A DNA stretch of 64,000 nucleotides from JAPPLG01 sp965199935 (lineage in GTDB: Bacteria; Bdellovibrionota; Bdellovibrionia; Bdellovibrionales; UBA1609). This document shows positions 42,435-51,022 of this stretch, piece after piece. Location of the stretch: contig CBDATD010000002.1 in the NCBI GenBank assembly GCA_965199935.1, positions 310,001-374,000 of the forward strand, in the 5' to 3' direction. Position numbers and translations under genes: made by a program. The notes beneath the pieces were generated by a model. That model had not been told where the DNA came from, made no database searches, and worked only from the letters and a program-made list of their open reading frames with translations. Position 1 is the first letter of the stretch, and each line of letters starts with the position of its first letter.

Positions 42435-43719
42435 CGTTTTTATCGAAGTGGATTCCATAGAGACGAAGTTTTCTGTTGAGAGTGGTTCGTGATATATTCA
42501 AACGATGAGCTGTTGCGGTTCTGCTCCCTTCGTGTGCTTGAAGAGTTTTAATCAGCACCTCTTTTTCTATTTGCTTCAAAATAGGAAGTTTTTCTAAAAT
42601 TTTTGACGGAGTGTTTTGGCCGCAAATAGGGGCGATAATTTCTCTAACATCCTCGCTTTGCAGGGTCTTATTGGGGAAAAGAGCTTTCGCCCTGGCGGCT
42701 GTGTTTCTCAATTCTCGGATATTGCCGGGCCAATCATGCTGTTTCAGAGCTTCCACAGCAGGAGAAGAAAAAGATATTCCAAATTCCACAGACAAAAACT
42801 GAAGAATATTTTCAAAATCCTCTATTCGATCCACAAGAGCAGGAGGAGTCAATTCAAGCACATGAAGGCGAAAATAAAGATCTTCGCGAAATGTTTGATC
42901 TAGAACTTTTTCTTGAAGATTTTGGTGAGTGGCTGTGACAATTCGCACATCTACTTTTACAGTCCGATCTGAACCTACAGGTTTTACTTCTTTGATTTCC
43001 AGAGCTCTTAGGAGTTTGGGCTGGAGGCAGAGAGGCAGATCGCCGATTTCATCTAAAAATAACGTGCCTCCGTGGGCAGAGCGAAAAGCCCCCAGCCGAT
43101 CTTGATGAGCCCCTGTGTAAGATCCTTTGGTATGACCGAAAAACTCGCTTTCAGCCAAGTTCTCTGTCAAGGCGCTGCAATTCACACTTACATAGGGACC
43201 CTGGCTTCTCTGCGATTGAGAGTGAATCATTTGAGCTAAATGTTCTTTTCCAGCGCCTGAAGGCCCCAAAATAAGAACAGGAAAATTTGTCTGAGCCATG
43301 GAGGGAATGCGGGAAAGCTGTTTGCTCCACTCAGGGTTTAAACTGCGGCTAAAAACCTTCCAATTTTTCTGAAACATTTTTGATGAAAAAGTAAACTCAG
43401 TCTTTCCAACCTGGATGCGGTCCTGATCTTTGAGCAAAGCAGAAAAGATTTTATTTCCATTTAGAAAAGTGCCGTTTCGACTTGACATATCTTTGAGGAC
43501 ATAATGGTCCTTCTTTTTTTCAATGCGAGTATGCCTGCGTGAAATAAAAGGATCATCCAAGACGACCATCTGACCGGAGTCTCTGCCGATGCTTATAAAA
43601 TCGTTAACCTCTCTTTGCTCAAAGGTGGCATGGGAATACCATGAAATAAAACCTTTATGCAGTTTTGCATGGCTGTTTTTTTGAATTCTCTTGGTCACCG
43701 CTGGAATATCTAAACTCAC
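42418..43719 (-). CDS. FHA-domain sigma-54-dependent transcriptional regulator
   Basis: Start chosen at GTG 43719, behind GGAG; the ORF extends to a GTG at 43758. The N-terminal FHA domain has DPFISRRHTRI and SSRNGTFLNG and should bind phosphothreonine partners. The AAA+ domain has Walker A GPSGAGKE, the sigma-54 loop as GSYTGA (consensus GAFTGA), Walker B GGTLFLDEIGDL and the R-finger region (REDLYFRLHVLEL, DWPGNIRELRN). The C-terminal Fis-type helix-turn-helix is HRLNISRTTLNRKLRLYGI. This layout is frequent in myxobacteria and bdellovibrios, with Ser/Thr kinase input. Target unknown. Confidence 0.9.
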   Translation of the reverse strand: MSLDIPAVTKRIQKNSHAKLHKGFISWYSHATFEQREVNDFISIGRDSGQMVVLDDPFISRRHTRIEKKKDHYVLKDMSSRNGTFLNGNKIFSALLKDQDRIQVGKTEFTFSSKMFQKNWKVFSRSLNPEWSKQLSRIPSMAQTNFPVLILGPSGAGKEHLAQMIHSQSQRSQGPYVSVNCSALTENLAESEFFGHTKGSYTGAHQDRLGAFRSAHGGTLFLDEIGDLPLCLQPKLLRALEIKEVKPVGSDRTVKVDVRIVTATHQNLQEKVLDQTFREDLYFRLHVLELTPPALVDRIEDFENILQFLSVEFGISFSSPAVEALKQHDWPGNIRELRNTAARAKALFPNKTLQSEDVREIIAPICGQNTPSKILEKLPILKQIEKEVLIKTLQAHEGSRTATAHRLNISRTTLNRKLRLYGIHFDKNDAVET

Positions 43720-43852
43720 TAAATCTCCGCCTCCGCAGAGGGAAAGAACTACAAGCACCTCTTGCTTACTGTCAAATTATTTTTTAACAGAAAAAGTTTT
43801 GAAAATTTTGTACATTTTTTGTTAGAATTGGAATAGGAGAAAGGGGGTCTTT

Positions 43853-44542
43853 TTGAAAAAGTCGAATATTTATCTTCTTTTATCGGGGATTTTTGCCGCG
43901 GCTGGAATTTACTTTTTTGGGTTTGAAAAAGCATCTGCGTACAGAAAACCTTATTACTTTGCTCCTCCTGAAGTTATTAAACACTTTGCTTTCGGATACA
44001 ATGATATTTATGCGGATCTTTTATGGGTGCGGTATATTCAAAATGCTGACTTCTGCCGCTACGAGCAGGGAATTCCTGTTTACGACGGCAAAACAAAATA
44101 TCAGTGCCATAAGGGTTGGGCCTACCATATGGCCAATGCCATTACAGAATTGGCTCCGCGTTTTCAAAGACCCTACATTTTATCGGGCGTCATTATGGGG
44201 GTGATTATGGGAGATAAGGAGGGAACCCGCTTGATCTTAGATAAGGCTGTTAAAAGATTTCCAAAAGATTGGAATGTTTCATTTCATGCCGGCCACCATT
44301 ACTTGCTGGAGCTTCATCAACCTCGTAAGGCGGCGGATCTTTTGTTAAATGCGGCCAAAAATGGGGGTCCCCTATGGCTTTACAGCCTCTCAGCCAAGCT
44401 CTATTCTGAGTCTGGAAGGTTGGACGTGGCTGAAAAAATGATTATGCAGTTGATTGAAGACGACCCTAAAAGCTCATTTATCAATGGTTTTAAAAGAAGA
44501 CTGCGTGAAATTAGAGAGTTGAAATCTAAGGCCTCCCGTTAA
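43853..44542 (+). CDS. Membrane-anchored TPR-like protein
   Basis: TTG start preceded by AGGAGAAAGGGGG. One N-terminal membrane anchor (residues 6-25) and a conserved-looking periplasmic segment (YFAPPEVIKHFAFGYNDIYADLLWVRYIQ), then tetratricopeptide-like helices (VKRFPKDWNVSFHAGHHYLL; KLYSESGRLDVAEKMIMQLI). 229 aa. I do not know a name; similar anchored TPR proteins occur in bdellovibrios. Divergent from the FHA regulator and about 100 bases before dnaJ. Confidence 0.65.
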   Translation: MKKSNIYLLLSGIFAAAGIYFFGFEKASAYRKPYYFAPPEVIKHFAFGYNDIYADLLWVRYIQNADFCRYEQGIPVYDGKTKYQCHKGWAYHMANAITELAPRFQRPYILSGVIMGVIMGDKEGTRLILDKAVKRFPKDWNVSFHAGHHYLLELHQPRKAADLLLNAAKNGGPLWLYSLSAKLYSESGRLDVAEKMIMQLIEDDPKSSFINGFKRRLREIRELKSKASR

Positions 44543-44572
44543 AACTTGTTTTATGAGAAAAAACACAGCATT

Positions 44573-44601
44573 ACTTGACTCTTTGATCTAGGCAAACCAC
44601 A
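44573..44601 (+). promoter_or_regulatory. Possible heat-shock promoter of dnaJ
   Basis: ACTTGAC (44573-44579) and ACCACA (44596-44601), 16 bases apart, about 45 bases before the dnaJ start. The same two words are found before dnaK with a 13-base gap. The different gap weakens the case. Confidence 0.35.
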
Positions 44602-44646
44602 TTTTTTGTAAGTTTATTTGCTCATCTTCAGCAATAGGGGGGTTCT

Positions 44647-45741
44647 TTGTCTGACTACTACGATATTTTAGGAGTTTCTAAAGACGCTGATTCTAATGAA
44701 ATTAAAAAAGCATATAGAAAAATGGCTTTACAGTATCATCCAGACCGAAACCCCGGCGATAAAAACGCTGAAAACAAATTTAAAAAAGCCGCAGAGGCTT
44801 ATCAGGTTTTAAGCAACCCTGAGAAAAAGGCTCAATACGATCGTTTTGGCCATGCTGACTTTCAATCTTCTTATGGATCTCAAGGGTTTAGAGACGTGCA
44901 GGATATTTTTTCCTCTTTTTCAGATATTTTTGGACAAATGGGGTTTGGAGGAGGAAGAGGAGGCTTTGAAGATTTTTTTCATTCCTCATTTTCAGGGCAT
45001 TCCCCTCACAAACAAAACAACAAAGGGTCCGACCTGCGGTACCACCATACAGTGACTTTAAAAGACGCTCTTCATGGAGGAGAGCATATTATAGAATTTT
45101 CTGCTGAGTTAAACTGCAAAAAATGTCAAGCGACGGGAGCTAAAGACGGAACAGCTTTGGAGGCCTGTGGAGCCTGCCATGGAAGAGGGCAGACCATGCA
45201 ACGGCAGGCCTTTATTTCTTTCTCAGCTCAATGCCAGCAGTGTTCAGGACAAGGGGAAGTGGTGAAGTATCCCTGCGGGGCCTGCCATGGAAGAGGACAG
45301 ACCAGACAAAAAAAGAAACTCTCTATCAAAATCCCTATGGGAGTGGAAACCGGCACCCGTCTTCGAGTCAGAGGAGAAGGGGAGGCAGGCTACAAAAATG
45401 GGTCCAGCGGAGATCTTTACGTAGAAATAAAAGTTCAGGAGGACTCTGTTTTTAAAAGGCGGGGGGCTGATCTTAAAGCTGTTTTGGAAATTTCTTATTT
45501 ACAGGCTATTTTAGGGGCGGAAGTTCAGGCTCCTTCTTTAGAGGGAAAGCATCAATCTGTGGAGATTCCAAAAGGCGCTCAGAACGGGGATTCTATTGTA
45601 TTAAAACATAAAGGACTGCCTGTTTTAGCCTCTGGAGGGCGGAGAGGCTCTATGATTTACGAAATTTGCGTAAAGATTCCAAAAAAATTAAAAAGAAAAG
45701 AGTTGGAGCTTTTGAAACAGCTCAGTCAAATCTCTAAGTAA
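44647..45741 (+). CDS. dnaJ: Chaperone DnaJ (Hsp40)
   Basis: Co-chaperone that stimulates DnaK ATPase. TTG start preceded by AGGGGGG. J domain (residues 1-70) with HPD at 31-33; a Gly/Phe-rich region (GFGGGRGGFEDFF); and four zinc repeats CKKCQATG, CGACHGRG, CQQCSGQG and CGACHGRG. The C-terminal substrate domains contain IKIPMGVETGTRLRVRGEGE. Length 364 aa, a type I DnaJ. The second and fourth zinc repeats are identical over eight residues. Confidence 0.96.
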   Translation: MSDYYDILGVSKDADSNEIKKAYRKMALQYHPDRNPGDKNAENKFKKAAEAYQVLSNPEKKAQYDRFGHADFQSSYGSQGFRDVQDIFSSFSDIFGQMGFGGGRGGFEDFFHSSFSGHSPHKQNNKGSDLRYHHTVTLKDALHGGEHIIEFSAELNCKKCQATGAKDGTALEACGACHGRGQTMQRQAFISFSAQCQQCSGQGEVVKYPCGACHGRGQTRQKKKLSIKIPMGVETGTRLRVRGEGEAGYKNGSSGDLYVEIKVQEDSVFKRRGADLKAVLEISYLQAILGAEVQAPSLEGKHQSVEIPKGAQNGDSIVLKHKGLPVLASGGRRGSMIYEICVKIPKKLKRKELELLKQLSQISK

Positions 45742-45853
45742 TATTTTTACATATTTTCTGCCTGCACCCACACCTCCCCGCTCCTGCAAAAACAAAAAAT
45801 CACTTTCAAGTGTGGAAAAAAAACTGTGTTTTTAACTTTTTTTTAAAAAGATA

Positions 45854-45882
45854 TTGACACTTAATTTCAAAAGAGCTACCGT
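45854..45882 (+). promoter_or_regulatory. Possible promoter upstream of the small secreted-protein gene
   Basis: A perfect TTGACA (45854-45859) with TACCGT 17 bases later (45877-45882). The -10 is weak, and it lies so close to the first ATG (45892) that the real coding start may be further downstream. Confidence 0.3.
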
Positions 45883-45891
45883 CTCAGATTG

Positions 45892-46314
45892 ATGAGGTTG
45901 TTTACTGAACTCTTTCTCCCGTTCAAACTTGTTTTCTCAAGTTCATGCTCTTGTTTAAAAAAAATAATGGTCTCTTTCCTGAAAGGGGAGGTTTTTTTTT
46001 CTGCTAAAAACAGGACCCTGCAGAACACTGTTGTTTTTATCATTGTGATGTTTATTCACGGCAGTGTTTTAGGACACAAAATGACCGGTGAGTCCATAGC
46101 TCAAAGAATAGCGTCTGTTGTCGATGACTGTTATATTGAAGAATCGGTTGATCTGTTTGCCAATTCTGATTTTAGATGTGAAGCCAGAGATTACACCCGT
46201 CGGAATATCATAAGCTATTATGGCGGGCGGCTTATTTTGTTTGCAGAAAACGGTGAATTGATAAGGGAGAGCAGTCTATGGACACATTATGATTTTCGCC
46301 ATGAACACAAATGA
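45892..46314 (+). CDS. Hypothetical exported protein, up to 140 aa
   Basis: Frame open from 45889. The region TVVFIIVMFIHGSVLG forms a signal-peptide-like segment after about 45 residues, so the actual start may be at an internal ATG such as the MVSFLKGEVFF codon. The mature part, about 70 residues, has two Cys (CYIEES, FRCEAR) and a charged C-terminus. I do not recognise a family. No convincing ribosome-binding site; moderate evidence from composition only. Confidence 0.45.
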   Translation: MRLFTELFLPFKLVFSSSCSCLKKIMVSFLKGEVFFSAKNRTLQNTVVFIIVMFIHGSVLGHKMTGESIAQRIASVVDDCYIEESVDLFANSDFRCEARDYTRRNIISYYGGRLILFAENGELIRESSLWTHYDFRHEHK

Positions 46315-46353
46315 GGAGTGTTGACGCGAAAACGTTGAAGGGCGAAACATTAA

Positions 46354-46941
46354 ATGCAATATAAACAATCTAAAATGTTAAAAATCAATGTTCAAGAAAC
46401 ACCAAACCCCCAAGCTTTAAAGTTTGTATTTAATGACAAATTGACGGAGAACGCCTTTGAATTTGAGAATGCCGGTTCAGCTCAATATGTTTCTCCATTA
46501 TCTGCTCAGCTTTTGAACTTCCCTTGGGTGAAAAGAGTTTTTATCAGGGAAAATTTCATCAGTATTACAAAAGAAGACTGGATTGAATGGGAGCCGGTGA
46601 AAGGCCCTCTCCTGCAAATGCTGGAAAAGGCCTCTAAAGAAGATATTTTACCGTCACGCGCTGAAAAACCCCGCCCGACAAATTCAGAAAATTCAAACCA
46701 GAGCTCCGATGAAGTTGTAAAAAAAATTAAACACATTTTGTCTGCTGAAATTCAGCCGGCTGTTCAAAGGGATGGCGGTTTTATTCAATTTGACCAATAT
46801 AAAGACGGAAGAGTGTATGTCAAACTTCAAGGAGCCTGCTCCGGCTGCCCCAGCGCTGAATGGACTTTAAAACAAGGTATCGAAGAGAGGCTTAAAAGGG
46901 ATCTGCCGCAAATACTTGAAGTGATTTCTATACCGTGTTAG
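46354..46941 (+). CDS. nfuA: Nfu-type Fe-S cluster scaffold/carrier
   Basis: Two-domain Fe-S carrier. The N-terminal Nfu domain reads INVQETPNPQALKFVFNDK and LLNFPWVKRVFIRENFISIT, as in mitochondrial NFU1. After a Ser/Asn-rich linker the C-terminal NifU-like domain has QRDGGFIQF and GACSGCPSAEWTLKQGIEE, with the CxxC cluster ligands. 195 aa. NFU1-type proteins deliver clusters to lipoate synthase and others. ATG 46354 or ATG 46375 could be the start. The symbol is used for the family; the domain order is NFU1-like, not that of E. coli NfuA. Confidence 0.88.
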   Translation: MQYKQSKMLKINVQETPNPQALKFVFNDKLTENAFEFENAGSAQYVSPLSAQLLNFPWVKRVFIRENFISITKEDWIEWEPVKGPLLQMLEKASKEDILPSRAEKPRPTNSENSNQSSDEVVKKIKHILSAEIQPAVQRDGGFIQFDQYKDGRVYVKLQGACSGCPSAEWTLKQGIEERLKRDLPQILEVISIPC

Positions 46942-47027
46942 CAATTCTAAATGATTTCAAGATTTTTTAAAAAGAGATTTTTTAATTGCCTGAAACCCTT
47001 ATTTAACTGTAAAATGGAGATGTAAAT

Positions 47028-47417
47028 GTGAGAGATAGATATATGCTCCGTTTTATTGTATTGTTTATTTTTATTATGGGTTTGGGATGTCAGACTGTAC
47101 AGCCGGCCCCTCAAAAATCAAATTTAACAGCAGGGTCTGCCAGAACCTTATTGGTGAAGGGAAGAACCTCCCAGACAGATATTTTGAAAGCCTGGGGCTC
47201 CCCAAATATTGTCACCCAATCTTCAAGAGGGGAGACGGTTTGGACTTACAGCAAACAATCTTACGACACTCAAAGTTCTTCGTTTGCGGGGGGATTATTC
47301 GTGATTGGAGGAGGACAGGCCGTCAGCAAATCAGCAGTGTCCTCTTTTGATGTTGTGATTACCTTTAACAAAAATGATATTGTGAAAGATTTTTCCGTGA
47401 CAGCCGCGCAATTTTAG
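47028..47417 (+). CDS. BamE/SmpA-like small lipoprotein
   Basis: Lipobox GLGC with Cys21 after a hydrophobic signal. The mature domain resembles the SmpA/OmlA (BamE) fold: LLVKGRTSQTDILKAWGSPN (helix pair with the Gly-x-Pro turn), then strands GETVWTYSKQSY and SFDVVITFNKNDIVKDFSV. A Gly-rich insertion (GGLFVIGGGQ) lies between strands. GTG start. Probable envelope protein; BamE function itself is only an inference. Two bases before the next lipoprotein gene. Confidence 0.7.
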   Translation: MRDRYMLRFIVLFIFIMGLGCQTVQPAPQKSNLTAGSARTLLVKGRTSQTDILKAWGSPNIVTQSSRGETVWTYSKQSYDTQSSSFAGGLFVIGGGQAVSKSAVSSFDVVITFNKNDIVKDFSVTAAQF

Positions 47418-47419
47418 CT

Positions 47420-47911
47420 ATGAAGTATTTTCCTGCTTTTTTGTTTTTCATCACAGCCTGCCAAACGATTCCAGTTTTATCGCCGGATCAAAAGAGGGCT
47501 TTGCAGACTCGTGTTTTCAAATCCGCCTCTTACAATACTGTTTTCAGAGCTTTTAAAACAGTTCTGCAGGATGAAGGATACATCATTAAAAATACAGATA
47601 TGGACGGGGGTTTTATGACGGCCGAAACTCAAAAAAGTATGGGAGCCGGCTACAACACCTTGATCATTTTAGGGGCCGCCTCCGGGTCTCCGCAAAACAA
47701 TTATGCAACAGGCAGGACTTACACCTGCACAGTGAATCTGGAAGAAATTCAAAAAAACACAGTAGAAGCTCGATTGATTTTTCAAAAAACGACGAATTTT
47801 TCCAGAGGGGGTAAATCCGGCGGGGAGCTTTTTGCCCCTGAAGTCTATAGAAATGTTTTTACAAAAGTTTCTAGAGAAATTCAAAGAAGAAAAGCCCTCA
47901 AAAGAAAATAA
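47420..47911 (+). CDS. Hypothetical lipoprotein, 163 aa
   Basis: Lipobox FITAC with Cys14. The mature protein has the pattern of small periplasmic alpha/beta lipoproteins: a helix (YNTVFRAFKTVLQDEGYII), then beta-strands and a Gly/Ser-rich loop (GAASGSPQNNYATG), then a basic C-terminal helix. Operon with the BamE-like gene (two-base gap). No catalytic motif. A general role in the envelope is inferred. Confidence 0.65.
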   Translation: MKYFPAFLFFITACQTIPVLSPDQKRALQTRVFKSASYNTVFRAFKTVLQDEGYIIKNTDMDGGFMTAETQKSMGAGYNTLIILGAASGSPQNNYATGRTYTCTVNLEEIQKNTVEARLIFQKTTNFSRGGKSGGELFAPEVYRNVFTKVSREIQRRKALKRK

Positions 47912-48098
47912 TTCTGAAATTTACAGCCTCATATTAAACATTTGATTTCAGATGTGTTCATGATGTTTTAAAAAGAGGTTTGGTTATTTGAAATGATTTT
48001 TCCCCGGCATTCATCTTTATTCCCCCTCCTAAAGGGAGAGGGCAGAAGTGAGAGAAATGTCCAAAATCAACAGAAAAACCCTCATGACTAATTTTCTA

Positions 48099-48148
48099 TT
48101 GACTTTAAATAAGTCGTGACTATATCATAGATTATATGAATATAGTCA
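48099..48148 (+). promoter_or_regulatory. Promoter and palindromic operator at the DUF4143 ATPase gene
   Basis: TTGACT (48099-48104) and TATATC (48121-48126) form a sigma-70-like promoter with a 16-base gap. A perfect nine-base inverted repeat, TGACTATAT (48117-48125) and ATATAGTCA (48140-48148), covers the -10 and the ATG at 48136. A dimeric DNA-binding protein bound here would block the promoter and start codon. Confidence 0.55.
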
Positions 48149-49263
48149 GATATTTAAAAAAATCGGCCGGCCAAGATCTGAAAAGAAAAATGGTTTTCAT
48201 CGGAGGGCCGCGCCAAGTTGGAAAAACCACTTTAGCTCGTCAAATTATTAAAAGCAAATCAGCTTACCTTAATTGGGATAATGTAGAACACCGCCAATCC
48301 ATCATCGCAAATCAAATCCAAACTCATCTGCCGGAGTTGATTTTTGATGAAATTCATAAATTTGCAAACTGGCGTAATTTCATCAAAGGATTCTATGACA
48401 CCTATGGAAAAGAAATAAAAATTATTGTGACAGGGTCCTCAAAATTAGATCATTTTAAAAAAGGAGGAGATTCTCTTTTTGGACGTTACAATTACTTTCG
48501 TCTTCACCCTTTTAGTCTAAGAGAGCTTAATAAAAAACCCAGCCAAAGTGATGTAGATGCTCTGCTGAATTTAGGAGGATTTCCTGAGCCTATTCTTAGA
48601 GGAAGTAAAAAAAATTACCGGCGATGGGCTTTGGAAAGATTAAGCCGTGTGGTTTATACTGACATTAATACTTTGGAAAATATAAGAGAAATCTCCCTTA
48701 TTGAAGTTTTAGTACAGGCTTTAAAGGACAGAGCCGGGTCTATTCTTTCTGTGGAAAATCTAAGACAAGATCTGCAAGTCAGTCATAATACTGTCTGCAG
48801 ATGGATGGATATTTTACAAACACTCTATGTATGTTATCGGATTTCTCCGTTGAGCAGGTCCAAAATTAGGTCAATTAAAAAAGAACAAAAATTATATCTT
48901 TGGGATTGGGCTCAAATTGATGATCCTGGAAAACGTTTTGAAAATATGACAGCCTCTCAACTTCTCAAATACTGCCACTTTATAGAAGATACTGAAGGGT
49001 ATAAAATGGATTTGAGGTATTTGAGAGATAGAGACGGCAGGGAGATTGATTTTGTGGTCATAAAAGAAAATAAACCGCTCTTTGCTGTAGAATGCAAAAC
49101 ATCTGAAACCACACTCTCCAAACATATAAGATATTTTAAAGAACGAACGAATATCCCTGAATTTTATCAAGTGCATACGGGCCGGAAAGATTACGGTTCT
49201 GCACATAAAGAAGGACGTTCTCTTCCTTTTTGGAACTTCTGTCAAATTAAGAAACTTCCTTAA
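48136..49263 (+). CDS. AAA ATPase with DUF4143-type C-terminal domain
   Basis: A P-loop ATPase of 375 aa. Walker A GGPRQVGKTT (about residues 23-32) and Walker B ELIFDEIHK are followed by a sensor-like VTGSS. A middle helix-turn-helix-like segment (LSVENLRQDLQVSHNTVCRW) is typical of this family. The C-terminal part has REIDFVV and FAVECKTSE, the restriction-endonuclease-like core of DUF4143 proteins. These are common accessory genes of uncertain role, sometimes linked to mobile or toxin-like loci. It stands alone, with hairpin repeat 3 behind it and an operator-like palindrome at its start. No partner gene visible. Confidence 0.85.
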   Translation: MNIVRYLKKSAGQDLKRKMVFIGGPRQVGKTTLARQIIKSKSAYLNWDNVEHRQSIIANQIQTHLPELIFDEIHKFANWRNFIKGFYDTYGKEIKIIVTGSSKLDHFKKGGDSLFGRYNYFRLHPFSLRELNKKPSQSDVDALLNLGGFPEPILRGSKKNYRRWALERLSRVVYTDINTLENIREISLIEVLVQALKDRAGSILSVENLRQDLQVSHNTVCRWMDILQTLYVCYRISPLSRSKIRSIKKEQKLYLWDWAQIDDPGKRFENMTASQLLKYCHFIEDTEGYKMDLRYLRDRDGREIDFVVIKENKPLFAVECKTSETTLSKHIRYFKERTNIPEFYQVHTGRKDYGSAHKEGRSLPFWNFCQIKKLP

Positions 49264-49270
49264 TACGTTG

Positions 49271-49300
49271 ACTGGATTCCCGTTTTTGCGGGAACAACTC
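49271..49300. repeat. CCCGC...GCGGG-type hairpin repeat, copy 3
   Basis: ACTGGATTCCCGTTTTTGCG followed by GGAAC forms a six-pair stem TTCCCG/CGGGAA with a six-base loop. It lies eight bases after the DUF4143 gene and could also help terminate transcription. Similar but decayed copies are at 14.2 and 39.6 kb. Confidence 0.5.
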
Positions 49301-49535
49301 TCGTATATGCGGGTTAAAAAGGTGTGTATGTAGAGGCGAAAAGTACAGACGCCAGGTAAAATCTCCAAGCTTTGTACTGGAATGAATGAATGGAGGGAGC
49401 CGCTTCCTAAGGATTAGAAATAAAATGTAACATAATATAACTTATCGGCTCTTTGTCTTTTGTAACACTTATGGATTCTCCCAGCTGAATTAATCCAGCC
49501 TCTGACCCCGAATCTCTCCTATCTTCTTTAAAAAA

Positions 49536-49886
49536 TCATGAAAAACAATAGGCTGTAATTTCTTCTTTCATTTTCTCCTGCAGCACTGTTTGCAGAGCAG
49601 AACTCTCCTCCGCATCACACTGAGAACTCATATCTTTTATATTGTTTTCACAGCTTTTCACATCTGATTCAAGTTGATTTTGTGAGAAAATAAGGCTCCA
49701 GCAGCTCCTTTTTTTAAAAGCCTTTATAAGGCATTCATTAAATTTATTGATTTCTATTTTACATTTTTCACTGACGGAAATATTAATTTCTATCCCCTTT
49801 TCACCAAAACTCTTTTTATTAAAACACCCCCCAATGAGAGCTAAAAACGCTATGATAAGCATATATTTGCAAGCTGTCTTTTTCAC
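49536..49886 (-). CDS. Small Cys-containing lipoprotein, 116 aa
   Basis: Lipobox LIGGC with Cys21. The mature protein has six further Cys (for example EKCKIEI, FNECLIK, SCWSL, SCENN, QCDAE, AYCFS), mostly in charged helices. Likely disulphide-bonded in the periplasm. No family recognised. It sits downstream, on the same strand, of the branched-chain E1 genes after about 75 bases. Confidence 0.6.
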   Translation of the reverse strand: MKKTACKYMLIIAFLALIGGCFNKKSFGEKGIEINISVSEKCKIEINKFNECLIKAFKKRSCWSLIFSQNQLESDVKSCENNIKDMSSQCDAEESSALQTVLQEKMKEEITAYCFS

Positions 49887-49962
49887 TTTTTTACTCCATC
49901 CATGATGTGTATGATCCTACACAAGTCCACGTCCTAACACGTAAACAAAAAATTGAAAACTT

Positions 49963-51021
49963 TTAGGGCTGGGCTTGGATCAGCTCTCTCACTCCCCTCT
50001 CGATTCTTTCTATAGAAGGCAGTGTATCCTCTTCAAAGTGCGGATGCAGACCGACACCCGGAATATTTTTTCCAGCAATAACTCTAGGAGGCGCAAACAA
50101 ATCATAAAAACACTCTCTCGATGTTCGATGACGCCAGATGTTCTCCAAAATTAGCCAGCTCTGTATCTTCATTGACAAATAAAACTTTTTTCGTTTTTTG
50201 AATTGATTTTTTAATCACATTCCAGTCGTAGGGATAAAGGGACAGCATATCAATCAATTCAACAAAAATATTTTCTTTTTTGAATTCTTTTACTAACTCC
50301 CAACAGATATTTAAGGTTCGTCCGTAACTGACAATAGTTAAATCAGAACCCGTTTCAACAATCTGTGCTTTTCCAATTTGAACTTTATATTCTCTCACGG
50401 GAGGCCACTGAGGACTCCACTGCCCTCTCTTTTTAAGAGGAGTGTCGATGCATGCCTTTAACTTCTCTTCATTTTCCGGCTCCCCTGGAATTTTTTCCCT
50501 CCCTTTTTTCCTCCAAAAGAGCTTTAGGAATTAAATAGAGTACAGGGTTGGGGTCTGAAACAGCAGAAATCATCAGCCCATATGCGTTTAGAGGGCTTGA
50601 CGGCATGACGATTTTCCATCCAGGAAGTCTCACCGCCCATGAATCAAAACTATGACTGTGATAAATAGAACCGTGGACTCCCCCTCCCACAGGAGCCATT
50701 AAAACCATGGGGAGAGTGTATCGGCCCTGACTGAGCCAGCACGTCATCCCCGCCTGCTTGAGCAGGTCTATAGAATTAAAAATATAATCTACAAACTGTA
50801 CTTCAGCCCGCACATCTGCTTCCTGTAAGAGCCAATCCAATGGCTGTGCCTATAATTCCTCTTTCGTCTAAAGGAGTGTTCCAAGCAGTCTTTAGACCTT
50901 GAGTGACTGTAAAAACCCCCCCTAAGGGAGGACCTACATCTTCTCCAAAAATATTCTGAAGATTTTGCTTTTCTTCCCCGTAATGAAGAGCGAGTCTGAT
51001 GGCTTGAGCCATGTTGGCCAT
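49963..51021 (-). pseudogene. bkdB: Branched-chain 2-oxoacid dehydrogenase E1 beta part, disrupted
   Basis: Reads MANMAQAIRLALHYGEEKQN from ATG 51021, then GEDVGPPLGGVFTVTQGLK, RGIIGTAIGLALTGSR, VQFVDYIFNSIDLLKQ, GVHGSIYHSHSFDSWA and later FVNEDTELANFGEHL and FYDLFAPPRVIAG, a full E1-beta order. It needs three single-base removals to stay in frame: near 50807-50809 (GGG on the coding strand), near 50491-50496 (A6) and near 50134-50135 (GG). Each break lies in a short homopolymer. Sequence between breaks is well conserved, so inactivation (if real) is recent. E2 and E3 genes are not in the window. Confidence 0.8.
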
Positions 51022-51022
51022 T

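Noticed and set aside
45889..45960. Cys-rich N-terminal extension (SSSCSCLKK) as a metal-binding motif
   Set aside because: It lies upstream of the likely signal peptide and probably precedes the true start.
49163..49380. Reading the 3' region of the DUF4143 gene on the minus strand as a separate protein (48892-49368)
   Set aside because: Fully antisense to a well-supported ATPase gene and lacks a start signal.
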